64,000 bases of DNA, taken from NCBI GenBank assembly GCA_024742355.1, contig JANSYM010000001.1, positions 248,001 to 312,000 on the forward strand, read 5' to 3'. The notes under the pieces were generated by a model. That model had not been told where the DNA came from. It made no database searches and worked only from the letters and a program-made list of their open reading frames with translations. Positions 16,027 to 24,678 of this stretch are shown piece by piece. Both the position numbers and the translations under genes were made by a program. The first letter of the stretch is position 1, and every line of letters starts with the position of its first letter. This DNA is from Hyphomonadaceae bacterium. Lineage in GTDB: Bacteria; Pseudomonadota; Alphaproteobacteria; Caulobacterales; Hyphomonadaceae.

Positions 16027-17421
16027 ATGGTTCTGCTGACCGCCTTATCAATCCTGGGATTCGTCCTGGTCGTTTTGTGGACGAACCTTGTGGGAGAGTC
16101 CAAGCGGGTTATTGCCATTTCAAACGATGTCATGTCGGTTTTTCGCGACCCGGCGATGGATGATGAGGCGCGGGAAAAGGCGGCTCAAAAAGCTTCGCTT
16201 CAACTGTTCAAATCCTTTTTTGGATTGTTGATCCGGTTTGCGGCTGCAATTGCCGGAGCAATCGTGCCCATAGGGTTAGCCAGTCTGACCGGTTGGATCC
16301 CGCTGCACGAATCGATTGGTTTTCTTTCGCGGATTGACGTTATCGTGGTGACGACCGGGATGATGATCGCGTTGTGGTGGATGTCGAATGCCATCAGTCG
16401 CGAGGATAAAGACGGCTACAGTGCCATGGATAGAGCCTTGCACCACGTTGCGCTGAGCGGCAGCGCGATTCCAAAAATACTGTTTGAAATGGAACAATCA
16501 CGGTTCCCCGCAACGTCGCCCGATCCGACGGGGCCGCACATTGTGGTTTGCGGCTTAGCGCGCGCCGGTACGACCGTGATCACGCGCGACATTTACGCGA
16601 CCGGCTTGTTTGGGTCGTTGACTTATCGCGACATGCCTTTTGCCATGGCGCCGAATTCTTTTAACAGCACAACATCGTCAGCCAGTCTTGAAGCCAAGGA
16701 ACGAAGCCACGGAGACGGCGTGATCGTCGACTTGGATAGCGCCGAAGCGATTGACGAAGTGTTCTGGCGCGTTCACGCAGGTGAGGACTATATTCGCAAG
16801 GATCGTCTGGTGCCGCATGTGCCCAGCGCGGACCATATTAAACTGTTTCGCGAGTACCGTCGGCTAATCTTGCACAAGACTGGCAAGCAACGGTATTTGG
16901 CCAAGGCGAACAATACGGCGCTTCGCTTGGATCAGCTGGCCGCAGAACTTGATGATACCCTCTTTGTGGTGCCCTTCAGAAACCCGCTGGACCAGGCGCG
17001 CAGTCTGAAGCGACAACATCAGCGATTCTCTGGCAGTTCGAAATTCCAACGAAAGTACATGGCCTGGCTCGGACATTTCGAGTTTGGCGACACCCATCGC
17101 CCGTTCGCATTTCAAAACATGCCCCGTGGGACCCCAGACGCGTTGAACTATTGGCTGGATATCTGGTTGGACGTGTACGCGTCTTTGCTGACGGTCAGTG
17201 GTCGGCGCGAGAATGTCATTTTGGTCTCTTATGACGATTTGTGCGTTGATCCGACGTATCAAGGCGCGGTCTTGGAAAAGCTGGAAATTGGGGAGTTCGG
17301 CTTCGCAGAGTTGAAACAGCGCCAGGCTGACCACGACAATGAAGCGGAACGCGTCCCAGAACGGGTTCACTCGCTGTATCTGACGATGCGCGCGCGTGCG
17401 CTGGAACTGGTCAATCAATAG
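16027..17421 (+). CDS. Membrane-anchored sulfotransferase
   Basis: 464 aa. Three predicted membrane helices (about residues 3-22, 63-87, 102-120) precede a cytoplasmic sulfotransferase domain. The phosphosulfate loop is VCGLARAGTTVI (174-185) and the 3'-phosphate site is VVPFRNPLDQARSLKRQH (314-331), so PAPS is the likely donor. Membrane anchoring suggests a lipid-linked or membrane acceptor. It is third in a block with the arylsulfotransferase and the small YVGPGAG protein. AT-rich codons and isolation of the block next to rnpB hint at acquisition. The acceptor is unknown. Confidence 0.82.
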   Translation: MVLLTALSILGFVLVVLWTNLVGESKRVIAISNDVMSVFRDPAMDDEAREKAAQKASLQLFKSFFGLLIRFAAAIAGAIVPIGLASLTGWIPLHESIGFLSRIDVIVVTTGMMIALWWMSNAISREDKDGYSAMDRALHHVALSGSAIPKILFEMEQSRFPATSPDPTGPHIVVCGLARAGTTVITRDIYATGLFGSLTYRDMPFAMAPNSFNSTTSSASLEAKERSHGDGVIVDLDSAEAIDEVFWRVHAGEDYIRKDRLVPHVPSADHIKLFREYRRLILHKTGKQRYLAKANNTALRLDQLAAELDDTLFVVPFRNPLDQARSLKRQHQRFSGSSKFQRKYMAWLGHFEFGDTHRPFAFQNMPRGTPDALNYWLDIWLDVYASLLTVSGRRENVILVSYDDLCVDPTYQGAVLEKLEIGEFGFAELKQRQADHDNEAERVPERVHSLYLTMRARALELVNQ

Positions 17422-17499
17422 CAGGAAAAACCAACCTGTTCTTGACTTCCGCGAGGACCGAACTCCCTTCCTGCCCGCAATAAGTGTTGGGAGAGAGTC

Positions 17500-18504
17500 A
17501 TGAAAGTTGCCGCCGTCAAGAAACCGGGAGGACCGGCAAACCTGATCATAGAGGATCGGCCCGATGCTGTTGCGGGCCCGGGCGAAGTCCTCGTCCGCGT
17601 GCGGGCATCGTCGCTCAACTATCATGATTTTGTTGTCGTCATGGGCGGCATTCCGACCGATGATGGCCGTATTCCCATGTCGGACGGCGCGGGCGACGTC
17701 GTGGCCGTGGGCGAGGGTGTGAGCCGGTTTCAGGTTGGCGACAAGGTCCTGTCGACCTTCTTCCCGGACTGGTTCTATGGCGGCCCGCAGGCGGCGGGCT
17801 TTTTCTCAGTTCCGGGCGATGGCGTCGACGGATTTGCGGCTGAACTTGTGGCCATGCCAGCGGACGCGTTCACCCGTATGCCCGAAGGCTATTCCTATAC
17901 GGAGGCAGCGACACTGCCCTGCGCCGCCTTGACGGCCTGGCGCGGCATGTTCGTCGAGAACAGTGTACAACCCGGCGATTGGGTCCTGACGCAAGGCACT
18001 GGCGGCGTCTCCATCTTTGCACTCCAGTTTGCCAAGGCGGCCGGTGCGCGGGTGATCGCGACGTCTTCCTCGGATGCCAAGCTGGAAAAGCTGAAAGCGC
18101 TCGGTGCGGACCATCTGATCAATTACAAGGACACGCCGGAATGGGGCAAGAAAGCCTTTGAACTCACTGGCGGGCGCGGCGTCGATGAAGTCGTCGAGAT
18201 TGGCGGTCCGGGAACGATGGCACAATCCATCGCGGCCTGTCGCGTCGGCGGGCATATCTCCCTGATCGGCGTGCTCACGGGGGTTTCCGGGGAGGTGCCA
18301 ACGGCTGCGCTGTTCTCCAAGAACATCACCGTGTCCGGCATTACCGTCGGATCACGCGAACAGCAGGAAGCGATGATTGCGGCGATCGATGCCAACGGTA
18401 TCAAGCCGGTGCTCGACAAGGATTTCCCGCTGGATCAGATCGCTGACGCGTTTGCGCATCAGGCCAGCCAGCAGCATTTCGGGAAAATTACATTGTCGAT
18501 TTAG
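17500..18504 (+). CDS. NADPH:quinone reductase-like, MDR-family oxidoreductase
   Basis: 334 aa. GroES-like N-terminus (VRASSLNYHDFVVVMGG) and a Rossmann domain with the nucleotide loop GTGGVSIFALQFAKAAGA. The catalytic-zinc Cys/His set of true alcohol dehydrogenases is absent from the N-terminal site, so a quinone- or enone-reductase role is more likely. Single gene with GGGAGAGAG before the start. Its last 17 nt overlap the 3' end of the convergent exbD. Confidence 0.86.
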   Translation: MKVAAVKKPGGPANLIIEDRPDAVAGPGEVLVRVRASSLNYHDFVVVMGGIPTDDGRIPMSDGAGDVVAVGEGVSRFQVGDKVLSTFFPDWFYGGPQAAGFFSVPGDGVDGFAAELVAMPADAFTRMPEGYSYTEAATLPCAALTAWRGMFVENSVQPGDWVLTQGTGGVSIFALQFAKAAGARVIATSSSDAKLEKLKALGADHLINYKDTPEWGKKAFELTGGRGVDEVVEIGGPGTMAQSIAACRVGGHISLIGVLTGVSGEVPTAALFSKNITVSGITVGSREQQEAMIAAIDANGIKPVLDKDFPLDQIADAFAHQASQQHFGKITLSI

Positions 18505-18910
18505 GCGCTGCCGAGCGTACGATGTTCACGCGTTCCACCTTGGCGTCATAGACGATGTCACGCACTCGGATCAGCGTGCCTGTCAGGGCGGCTGGATCGG
18601 CTTGTATGATGACCGCAGCGTCCGGTGCTTCGGCTCTGCGGCGTTCGATGGTCGAGCGCACGGCGCCAATATCAGTAAATGTGTTACCGACGCGCACAGT
18701 ATTATTGGCATCCACGAAGATAATGATCGCTGGCGTGATTGGCTTGGGACAACCCTCGCAGTTTGGTGGCGGCGGCTCCATTCCTAGGGCTTGTTCTTGC
18801 AGAAATGTCGAGGTGACGATGAAGAAGATAAGCAAAATGAATACGACATCGAGCATGGGCGTGAGGTCGACATTTGCTGCTTCGATCGGTTTGGCTGTTC
18901 GTCCCGGCAT
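18488..18910 (-). CDS. exbD: ExbD/TolR-family biopolymer transporter, orphan
   Basis: 140 aa. A cytoplasmic start is followed by the single helix with the proton-path Asp, VDLTPMLDVVFILLIFFIVT, then a periplasmic domain ending VRDIVYDAKVERVNIV. ATG 18910 has a strong AAGGAGGG site. ExbD works with ExbB to energise TonB-dependent transport, but no exbB or tonB is in the window. A CEGC pair in the periplasmic linker is unusual and could bind a metal. Two 7-1-7 palindromes lie 25 nt upstream, so metal-responsive control is likely. Confidence 0.87.
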   Translation of the reverse strand: MPGRTAKPIEAANVDLTPMLDVVFILLIFFIVTSTFLQEQALGMEPPPPNCEGCPKPITPAIIIFVDANNTVRVGNTFTDIGAVRSTIERRRAEAPDAAVIIQADPAALTGTLIRVRDIVYDAKVERVNIVRSAAPKSTM

Positions 18911-18934
18911 GAGGAGCCCTCCTTGCGACGAATA

Positions 18935-18967
18935 TGTCATAATATGACAATATGTAAATATGTTACA
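18935..18967. promoter_or_regulatory. Two tandem Zur/Fur-superfamily-like palindromes
   Basis: TGTCATA-A-TATGACA (18935-18949) is a perfect 7-1-7 dyad. TGTAAAT-A-TGTTACA (18953-18967) matches in 6 of 7 positions, with centres 18 bp apart. The first resembles the Zur consensus TGTTATAnTATAACA. On the minus strand TTGTAA and TATTAT, 18 bp apart, would form an exbD promoter overlapped by both sites. Regulator identity is inferred. Confidence 0.6.
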
Positions 18968-19062
18968 ATCTGTGGCTGAGGAACTCGCATCTGATGCCCG
19001 TTTTCGCCCGGCTTAAGCAAAGCCCTATTTTGTGGCATACTCCCGCGTGGGAGGACGAAAAC

Positions 19063-20856
19063 ATGACAATCAAGACAATCTGGCTGGCCAGCGCCGCACT
19101 GACGACGCTCGGCCTGGTTTCCTGTATTTCACCTGAGCCGGTTGAGACCGGGGTGGCGGAAGAAGAAACAAAACCCTTCATCGATCCGCTGATCCTGGCG
19201 CAGAACATGTGCAGCGGCCGCGCGTCGCAGGCGTCGGCGGCCACGCTGACAGCCGCGGCAAGCCTAAACCCGGGCTTCGACTATGGCGCGCCGTTCGCGC
19301 TGCCGGCAGAGGTGACAGAGCATTTTCACTACCCGGTGACGACGACCAGCGCCGACGCACAGCTCTGGTTCGATACTGGTCTCGCGCACATGGCCAATTT
19401 CAATCATGACGAAGCCATCGCCGCGTTTCGCAAGGCGCAAAGCGCCGACCCGGATTGCGCCATGTGCTATTGGGGCGAAGGCCTGTCCTTTGGCAGCAAT
19501 ATCAATATTCCCTACATGCCCGAGCGCGGCGCCGCGGGGCTTCTGGCGACGCGGGAGGCGTTGACCCGCCTGGACGGTCTGACGCCTGCGGAAACCAAAC
19601 TGATCAAGGCGCTGGATCAGCGCTACAGTGTCGTCGATGATGCCGAGGTGGTTGAGCGCGCCAATGAGTTTGCGGATGCCATGGACAAAGTTGCTGTGGC
19701 ATTTCCGGACGACAAATTCATTCTGTCGCTTGCCGCCGAAGCCAATATGGACACCCAGCCTTGGGACTATTGGAAACCTGGCGCGCGCGAACCCAAAGGA
19801 CGGACAGCACGGACACTCGAGCTGATCGAGAATGCTCTGGCGATCGACCCGGATTTCGCGCCGGCGATCCATCTCTATATCCACATCACGGAATCTTCCG
19901 TCGACCCGTTCCGGGCGGAGTCCTATGCCGACCGGCTTTTGGATCAGGAGCTCGGTGTCGGGCACCTGGTACATATGCCGTCGCACATCTATTTGCGGCT
20001 CGGCCAGTGGAAGAAGTCCCACGCCTCGAACATTTCAGCCATCCAGGCGGACGAGGCCTATATCGCAGCCACCGACAATGCGGCGGTGTATGGCAGTGTC
20101 TATTATCCGCACAATGTCCATTTCGTCGTCGCCAGTTCCCAATTTGCCGGTGATGCAGGCACGGCGCTGGAAATGGCTGGCAAGCTGAAAGCGATGGCCG
20201 TGCTGGACCCGGCAGGACCGGCGCCGCTGGCGGAACATATCGCAGCCTCGCCCATTTTCACCGACCTGTTATTCTCATCTGACGAGACGGTTCTGGACGT
20301 TCCAGAGCCGGCCGCGCCTCATCTCTATATGCGCACCGCATGGCATTATGCGCGCGGGACGGTGTTCGCGCGGCAGGGCGATCTCGAGGCTGCTAAGACG
20401 GAACTTGGCTTGCTCAGATCGTTGACCGGGGCGGATGGCTTTGCCGATTATGAAACGCAGTATTTTGCACCGCTGCCGGGCATTCACCAGGTCGCACAAT
20501 TGACCCTCGAAGGGCGTCTGCAAGCTGCTCAGGGCGATTTGAATGCCGCCATTGATAGTCTCGAGTCCGCTGCGGCGGCGGAGGCGCAATTGCCCTATTT
20601 CGAGCCGACCTGGTGGTATTACCCGACCCGACAGACACTCGGCATGTTGCTGCTTCGCGATGGACAATATGACCGGGCCGAGCGCGAGTTCTACAAGACG
20701 CTGATCAAGGCGCCGAACAATGCCTATGCGCTGTACGGCCTCGCGGAAACGTTCCGGGCCAAAGGCGACGCGCGCTCTGAAGCTTATGCGCGGGAACTGT
20801 TCCGGGATGCCTGGATGGGCGGTGACGACACAGCTCCCGATCTGATGGACTTGTGA
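19063..20856 (+). CDS. Tetratricopeptide-repeat lipoprotein
   Basis: 597 aa with lipobox LVSC (Cys21). TPR-like units are clear around residue 115 (ANFNHDEAIAAFRKAQSADPDC) and in the C-terminal third (LEAAKTELGLL; GDLNAAIDSLES; YDRAEREFYKTLIKAPNNAYA). Between them are conserved His-rich segments (IHLYIHITESS; LVHMPSHIYLRLG) of a family of large secreted TPR proteins without a known reaction. A GGGAGGAC site supports ATG 19063. It is divergent from exbD, and the Zur-like palindromes lie 95 nt upstream, so it may share that control. Confidence 0.85.
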   Translation: MTIKTIWLASAALTTLGLVSCISPEPVETGVAEEETKPFIDPLILAQNMCSGRASQASAATLTAAASLNPGFDYGAPFALPAEVTEHFHYPVTTTSADAQLWFDTGLAHMANFNHDEAIAAFRKAQSADPDCAMCYWGEGLSFGSNINIPYMPERGAAGLLATREALTRLDGLTPAETKLIKALDQRYSVVDDAEVVERANEFADAMDKVAVAFPDDKFILSLAAEANMDTQPWDYWKPGAREPKGRTARTLELIENALAIDPDFAPAIHLYIHITESSVDPFRAESYADRLLDQELGVGHLVHMPSHIYLRLGQWKKSHASNISAIQADEAYIAATDNAAVYGSVYYPHNVHFVVASSQFAGDAGTALEMAGKLKAMAVLDPAGPAPLAEHIAASPIFTDLLFSSDETVLDVPEPAAPHLYMRTAWHYARGTVFARQGDLEAAKTELGLLRSLTGADGFADYETQYFAPLPGIHQVAQLTLEGRLQAAQGDLNAAIDSLESAAAAEAQLPYFEPTWWYYPTRQTLGMLLLRDGQYDRAEREFYKTLIKAPNNAYALYGLAETFRAKGDARSEAYARELFRDAWMGGDDTAPDLMDL

Positions 20857-20865
20857 TCCTGGGGC

Positions 20866-21339
20866 CTAACCATCGCAATTCTGCGTTTCGCCCATGACGC
20901 CGATCAGATTGACGCGTCCGGTATCGTTTTCGACGTCAAAATAGATGTCGCCATAATCGTAGATCGTTGTGTCAGTCTTTGAGACGACGCAATCGGGGAC
21001 GCCAAACGTGGCCCGCGTGGTGATTTGCTCCGCGCCCGTGGCAATACCTTCGGCGGTGCGAAAGCGGCCATCCTGGACGATGATCCAGTAAACCTCGTCA
21101 TGCGCGCCGACGGTCAGGCCGTCGAAAACATAGGTGGTGGCCGCGGACCCGCGCATCGGGATGGTCTGGCGCGGCACCCCTTTCAAAGCGAGCAATTGGT
21201 CGAGCGGCATGCCAATTTCGACATCACCGACGCGTTGGCCAGGGACGATCTGATTGTCATTCAAGGTCAGTGGTGAACTGGCGCAGGCGGCCATCACGCT
21301 CAGGCCAGCAGCAAGGGTTACGGCTTTTACTGGGGTCAT
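20866..21339 (-). CDS. Hypothetical lipoprotein
   Basis: 157 aa, signal peptide with lipobox MAAC (Cys19). The mature part starts with a small-lipoprotein-like segment (PGQRVGDVEIGMPLDQLLALKGVP), reminiscent of outer-membrane assembly or stress lipoproteins that begin with an I-x-x-G-M/x-x-x-V motif. The rest predicts beta strands. It lies convergent to the TPR gene, 9 nt apart. No family is confidently recognised. Confidence 0.75.
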   Translation of the reverse strand: MTPVKAVTLAAGLSVMAACASSPLTLNDNQIVPGQRVGDVEIGMPLDQLLALKGVPRQTIPMRGSAATTYVFDGLTVGAHDEVYWIIVQDGRFRTAEGIATGAEQITTRATFGVPDCVVSKTDTTIYDYGDIYFDVENDTGRVNLIGVMGETQNCDG

Positions 21340-21448
21340 ACTAGAAAGGTCTCAACACAGCGCCCCCGCAGCGTTTCAGCGCCTATTCAGGAGAAATCCG
21401 TGCACTTGTCGAGCCTTAGGCGCGTGAACTCTCTGTCAGAATTCCTGC

Positions 21449-22252
21449 TCAGCCAGGCGTGGGCGGCGTGACATCGCCCCAGACAATGAAGTGCGGATTG
21501 TCATAGCCGCGCGCTTTCTTGCCATAGAGCAGGGGCGCGCCATCGGTCTCGGTGACACGGGCGCCAGCGGCTTCTGCGACAGCCTGGCCGGCGGCTGTGT
21601 CCCATTCCATCGTCCGGCCATGGCGCGGATAGAGGTCGGCTTCACCAGCCGCAATCAGGCAGAATTTCAAGGATGAGCCAGCGGAGATGATGTCGCCGAC
21701 ATTCTGTGTTTCGAGAAACGCATTGGTTTCGTCGGACCGGTGTGACTTGGACGCGATCGCGGTCACGCCGGCGTCCGGTGCGCGGCGGATTTTAAGCGCG
21801 GATCGCGCCGCCGGTGCGGGGAGTTCGCCACCTGGCTCAGCCGTCGCTTGCCAGGCCGAGAACCGGCTGTCGGCTACGAACAGGCGATCGAGTGCAGGAG
21901 CATAGACAACGCCCATGACGGGCACCCCGTTCTCGATGATGCCGATATTCACGGTAAACTCGCCGCGCTTATTGATGAATTCCTTTGTGCCATCGAGTGG
22001 GTCGACCAGAGCGAATCGCGTCCCATGTTCCGGAATATTCCCGGCGGCCACAGATTCCTCGGCGATGACGGGTAAGGTCGGGTCCGCTTCCGCCAGCGCT
22101 GCAAGAATCAGCGCTTCGGCCTTTTCATCAGCCTCGGTCACAGGCGAGCTGTCATCCTTGCGATCGACGTTAAAGTCGGTCGCATAGACCTGCATAATGA
22201 GCGCGCCGGCATCGAGTGCGATGCGGGCCAGAATGTCGCCTGTCAGTGTCAT
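21449..22252 (-). CDS. cysQ: 3'(2'),5'-bisphosphate nucleotidase CysQ
   Basis: 267 aa inositol-monophosphatase-like fold. Metal ligands are in the conserved order: EES (65-67), DPLDGT (84-89) and EWDTAAGQA near residue 215. It hydrolyses PAP, the by-product of PAPS-using enzymes, to AMP, which relieves inhibition of sulfotransferases and reductases. That fits the two PAPS-type sulfotransferases in this window, though CysQ is also general housekeeping. Its start overlaps the stop of the MocA-type gene (ATGA at 22252-22249), so both are cotranslated. Confidence 0.9.
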   Translation of the reverse strand: MTLTGDILARIALDAGALIMQVYATDFNVDRKDDSSPVTEADEKAEALILAALAEADPTLPVIAEESVAAGNIPEHGTRFALVDPLDGTKEFINKRGEFTVNIGIIENGVPVMGVVYAPALDRLFVADSRFSAWQATAEPGGELPAPAARSALKIRRAPDAGVTAIASKSHRSDETNAFLETQNVGDIISAGSSLKFCLIAAGEADLYPRHGRTMEWDTAAGQAVAEAAGARVTETDGAPLLYGKKARGYDNPHFIVWGDVTPPTPG

Positions 22253-23223
22253 GAAACCTGTCTTTCCTGAATGGGAGCATAAATCGGATCAGCGGCGAGG
22301 ATGCGTTGAATGGTGTTCAATGTGTCAAACGCGTCCTGGCTGGTGCTTGGGGCGGGCAGCGCGCGATCGGCAATGCGCGCCAGAAACTGTTCCAAAGCAA
22401 TTTGCACGCCATTGTTGTGCTCGAACCGGTCGACCGTTTCATGCTGCGTTTCCGCCCCATCTGTGCGGGCATAGACCAGAACTTCGCGCCCGAAGCCATG
22501 TTCTTCATTATTGAGGCCTTCCAGCCACAAATATCCGCGCTCAAATCCGAGCTCGAGCCGAAAGGTTGGACGCCATTGCGTCGCCGAGGCGTGCAGGTTT
22601 GCGAGCACACCGGAATGCGTGCGCAAGGTCGCCAGAACATTGGTTTCGCTACCTGGTTCCGCCTTGCGGTCGAGGTCAGCAAAGCCCGTAATGTCTTGGA
22701 ATGGGCCGGCAAAAAGTTGCATGATATCCACCAACTGCGCGGCCGGTCCGAAAAGGACGCTGTCCTCAGCGTCTATTCCTGATACGCCGCAAACGCCGCG
22801 CAGGCTGAGCAATTGACCATACTCTCCAGACTCCGCTTTTGATCGCGCTGCGGCGATCGAGTCGTGCAACCTTGCCGACAAGCCGAACTGTAGAATCGAA
22901 GGCGCATGCTGTTGTTCAGCGCGGCGGATTTCGATCATGTCCTCGATCGTATTTGGCACGGCATATGGCGTGTAGACAGGCCAACCGGTTTCCAGCGCGA
23001 AGGTGAGCCATGCCGCCACATTGGGACGGCGTCCAGCGATGATCGCGGCATCAATTGCGTTCAGATCAACAGCGCGCTGCAACGCTTCGCGGCCGTCTTC
23101 CAGAGAATCGGTGTCTAGCGCATAGACCGCGATACGCCCCTGGTCTGACAGGGCGTTGAGTGCGTGGCGATGATCGAGGTCGAGCTGGTTGGCGCCGATC
23201 ACTGCAATGCGGATTTCTGACAT
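22249..23223 (-). CDS. Gfo/Idh/MocA-family oxidoreductase
   Basis: 324 aa. N-terminal dinucleotide fold begins EIRIAVIGANQLDLDHRHAL. The middle has IIAGRRPNVAAWL in place of the usual catalytic-loop order, and the C-terminal half forms the beta-sheet substrate domain (WRPTFRLELGFERGYLWLEG). The classic EKP lysine motif is not evident near residue 95 (YTPYAVPNTIEDM), so it may be a divergent or regulatory member. ATG 23223 was preferred over an in-frame TTG 6 nt earlier. Coupled to cysQ by a 4-nt overlap. Confidence 0.78.
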   Translation of the reverse strand: MSEIRIAVIGANQLDLDHRHALNALSDQGRIAVYALDTDSLEDGREALQRAVDLNAIDAAIIAGRRPNVAAWLTFALETGWPVYTPYAVPNTIEDMIEIRRAEQQHAPSILQFGLSARLHDSIAAARSKAESGEYGQLLSLRGVCGVSGIDAEDSVLFGPAAQLVDIMQLFAGPFQDITGFADLDRKAEPGSETNVLATLRTHSGVLANLHASATQWRPTFRLELGFERGYLWLEGLNNEEHGFGREVLVYARTDGAETQHETVDRFEHNNGVQIALEQFLARIADRALPAPSTSQDAFDTLNTIQRILAADPIYAPIQERQVS

Positions 23224-23325
23224 ACTCAACCGGCTCCCAGAGTGCTCGCAAGCGATAGCCGTTTGCGGTCACCCTCACAAGGCGGCACGTGTCGATCCGG
23301 GTGAGTTTTCGAACGCCTGTGTCGT

Positions 23326-23913
23326 TTAGGGCGCGAGTGCGGTCAGAAGCGCATTCGCTTGCAGATTGCTGAAGCCCTCAGGCAGCGGGGCGCGCATGAT
23401 CATGACGCGCGACCACAGTTGGCCGGTGAGGAAATCGACCGCCTCGTCGAGATCGAAATCACGGCGCACGACATTCTTCGCGGCAATCTCCGCCAGCACC
23501 AGGCGCAGGGGCGCGCGAATGTTCTCTTTCATCCAGTTGCGCCAGGTTTCGCCTGCATCCTTGTCGTCGCTGGCGGCGATCATCGCCGCCCGCAGGACAG
23601 CATGGCCGGAACCCAAGCGTGTGGTTTCTTCCAGAGGCTGGATCAGAGCGGCAATCCGCTCCGAAGGGTCGCGTCCGAGCTTGGACCGGTCCGGGACGAG
23701 ATCAATCGCAGCTTCCATGCACATATTCCCGATCGCCGGCCACCAGCGATAAATGGTCTGCTTTGACGCTTTTGCACGGCGCGAAACCTTGTCGACGCTG
23801 AATTTGCGCCAGCCATTTTCAGCCATCTCCTCGCGGGTGGCCTGGAGGATGGCAGCGCGCGATTCTTCGCTGCTGCGCTGGCTCTTCTTGCGCTTGAGTT
23901 TCTTCTCGGTCAT
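23326..23913 (-). CDS. TetR/AcrR-family regulator
   Basis: 195 aa. The N-terminal helix-turn-helix is ATREEMAENGWRKFSVDKVS followed by RRAKASKQTIYRWW, typical of TetR proteins. The ligand domain is not assignable. The first 17 residues are very Lys/Arg-rich. Divergent from the carbonic anhydrase gene; the spacer has overlapping TTCCGT/ACGGAA dyads that probably are its operator. Confidence 0.88.
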   Translation of the reverse strand: MTEKKLKRKKSQRSSEESRAAILQATREEMAENGWRKFSVDKVSRRAKASKQTIYRWWPAIGNMCMEAAIDLVPDRSKLGRDPSERIAALIQPLEETTRLGSGHAVLRAAMIAASDDKDAGETWRNWMKENIRAPLRLVLAEIAAKNVVRRDFDLDEAVDFLTGQLWSRVMIMRAPLPEGFSNLQANALLTALAP

Positions 23914-23942
23914 CTCTTCGGTGTCACTCTAATCATTGCAGA

Positions 23943-23966
23943 TTCCGTTAACACGGAACGATCCGT
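23943..23966. promoter_or_regulatory. TetR operator between the regulator and the carbonic anhydrase gene
   Basis: TTCCGT (23943-23948) pairs with ACGGAA (23953-23958), and ACGGA (23953-23957) also pairs with TCCGT (23962-23966), each with a 4-nt spacer. Three alternating half-sites suit one or two TetR dimers controlling both divergent genes. Confidence 0.6.
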
Positions 23967-24037
23967 TTGTCTTTTCTCTCTTGCAGGCTCCGATGAGCGC
24001 CTTATTTGCTGCCTCAACATCCAACGAGGAGGCCTTT

Positions 24038-24661
24038 GTGCACACGATTCAAGACCTCAAGGCAGGCTACAAGAAATTCCGATCTGGCGCCTATGCCGAA
24101 CAGACCGATCAGTATCGCGAATTGGGCACCGGGCAGGACCCGGATGTCATGGTCATCTCCTGCGCTGACAGCCGGGTTGAACCGGCGGAGATTTTCGCGG
24201 CCAATCCCGGACAATTATTCGTGGTGCGCAATGTCGCGAACCTGGTGCATGCGCGGGACGCCGACCAAACGGCGCATTCTGTGGCCTCCGCCGTCGAATT
24301 CGCGGTGACAGCCCTGAAGGTCAAACACATTGTCGTACTGGGACATGCGGCGTGCGGCGGGGTCAAAGCGTGCTTGTCCGCTGGCAATGGGCAGCCGATC
24401 GGTGAATTCATCGCACCGTGGGTGGAAGCGCTGGATGCGACGCGTGATCAGGTCCTGGCATCGTCGCCCGCTGATCCCCAAACCGCGCTCGAACACGCCG
24501 GTGTCGGGACGTCGCTGGACAATCTGATGTCATATTCTTTCGTCCGCGATGCGGTCACGGCCGGAACGCTCGAACTACACGGCGCCTGGTTCAATATCGG
24601 CCCGGGCGAGCTGAGCTGGCGCGACCCGAAGACGGGCGAATTTTCTCTGTTCGACGCGTGA
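24038..24661 (+). CDS. Beta-class carbonic anhydrase
   Basis: 207 aa from GTG 24038, chosen for the strong GAGGAGG site just upstream; an in-frame ATG at 23993 is possible but overlaps less favourable context. Zinc ligands are Cys42, His103 and Cys106, with the Asp44-Arg46 dyad (SCADSR; LGHAACGG). It interconverts CO2 and bicarbonate in the cytoplasm. The divergent TetR gene and symmetric operator are an unusual form of control for this housekeeping enzyme. Confidence 0.93.
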   Translation: MHTIQDLKAGYKKFRSGAYAEQTDQYRELGTGQDPDVMVISCADSRVEPAEIFAANPGQLFVVRNVANLVHARDADQTAHSVASAVEFAVTALKVKHIVVLGHAACGGVKACLSAGNGQPIGEFIAPWVEALDATRDQVLASSPADPQTALEHAGVGTSLDNLMSYSFVRDAVTAGTLELHGAWFNIGPGELSWRDPKTGEFSLFDA

Positions 24662-24678
24662 AGCGCGCGCGATTAGCT

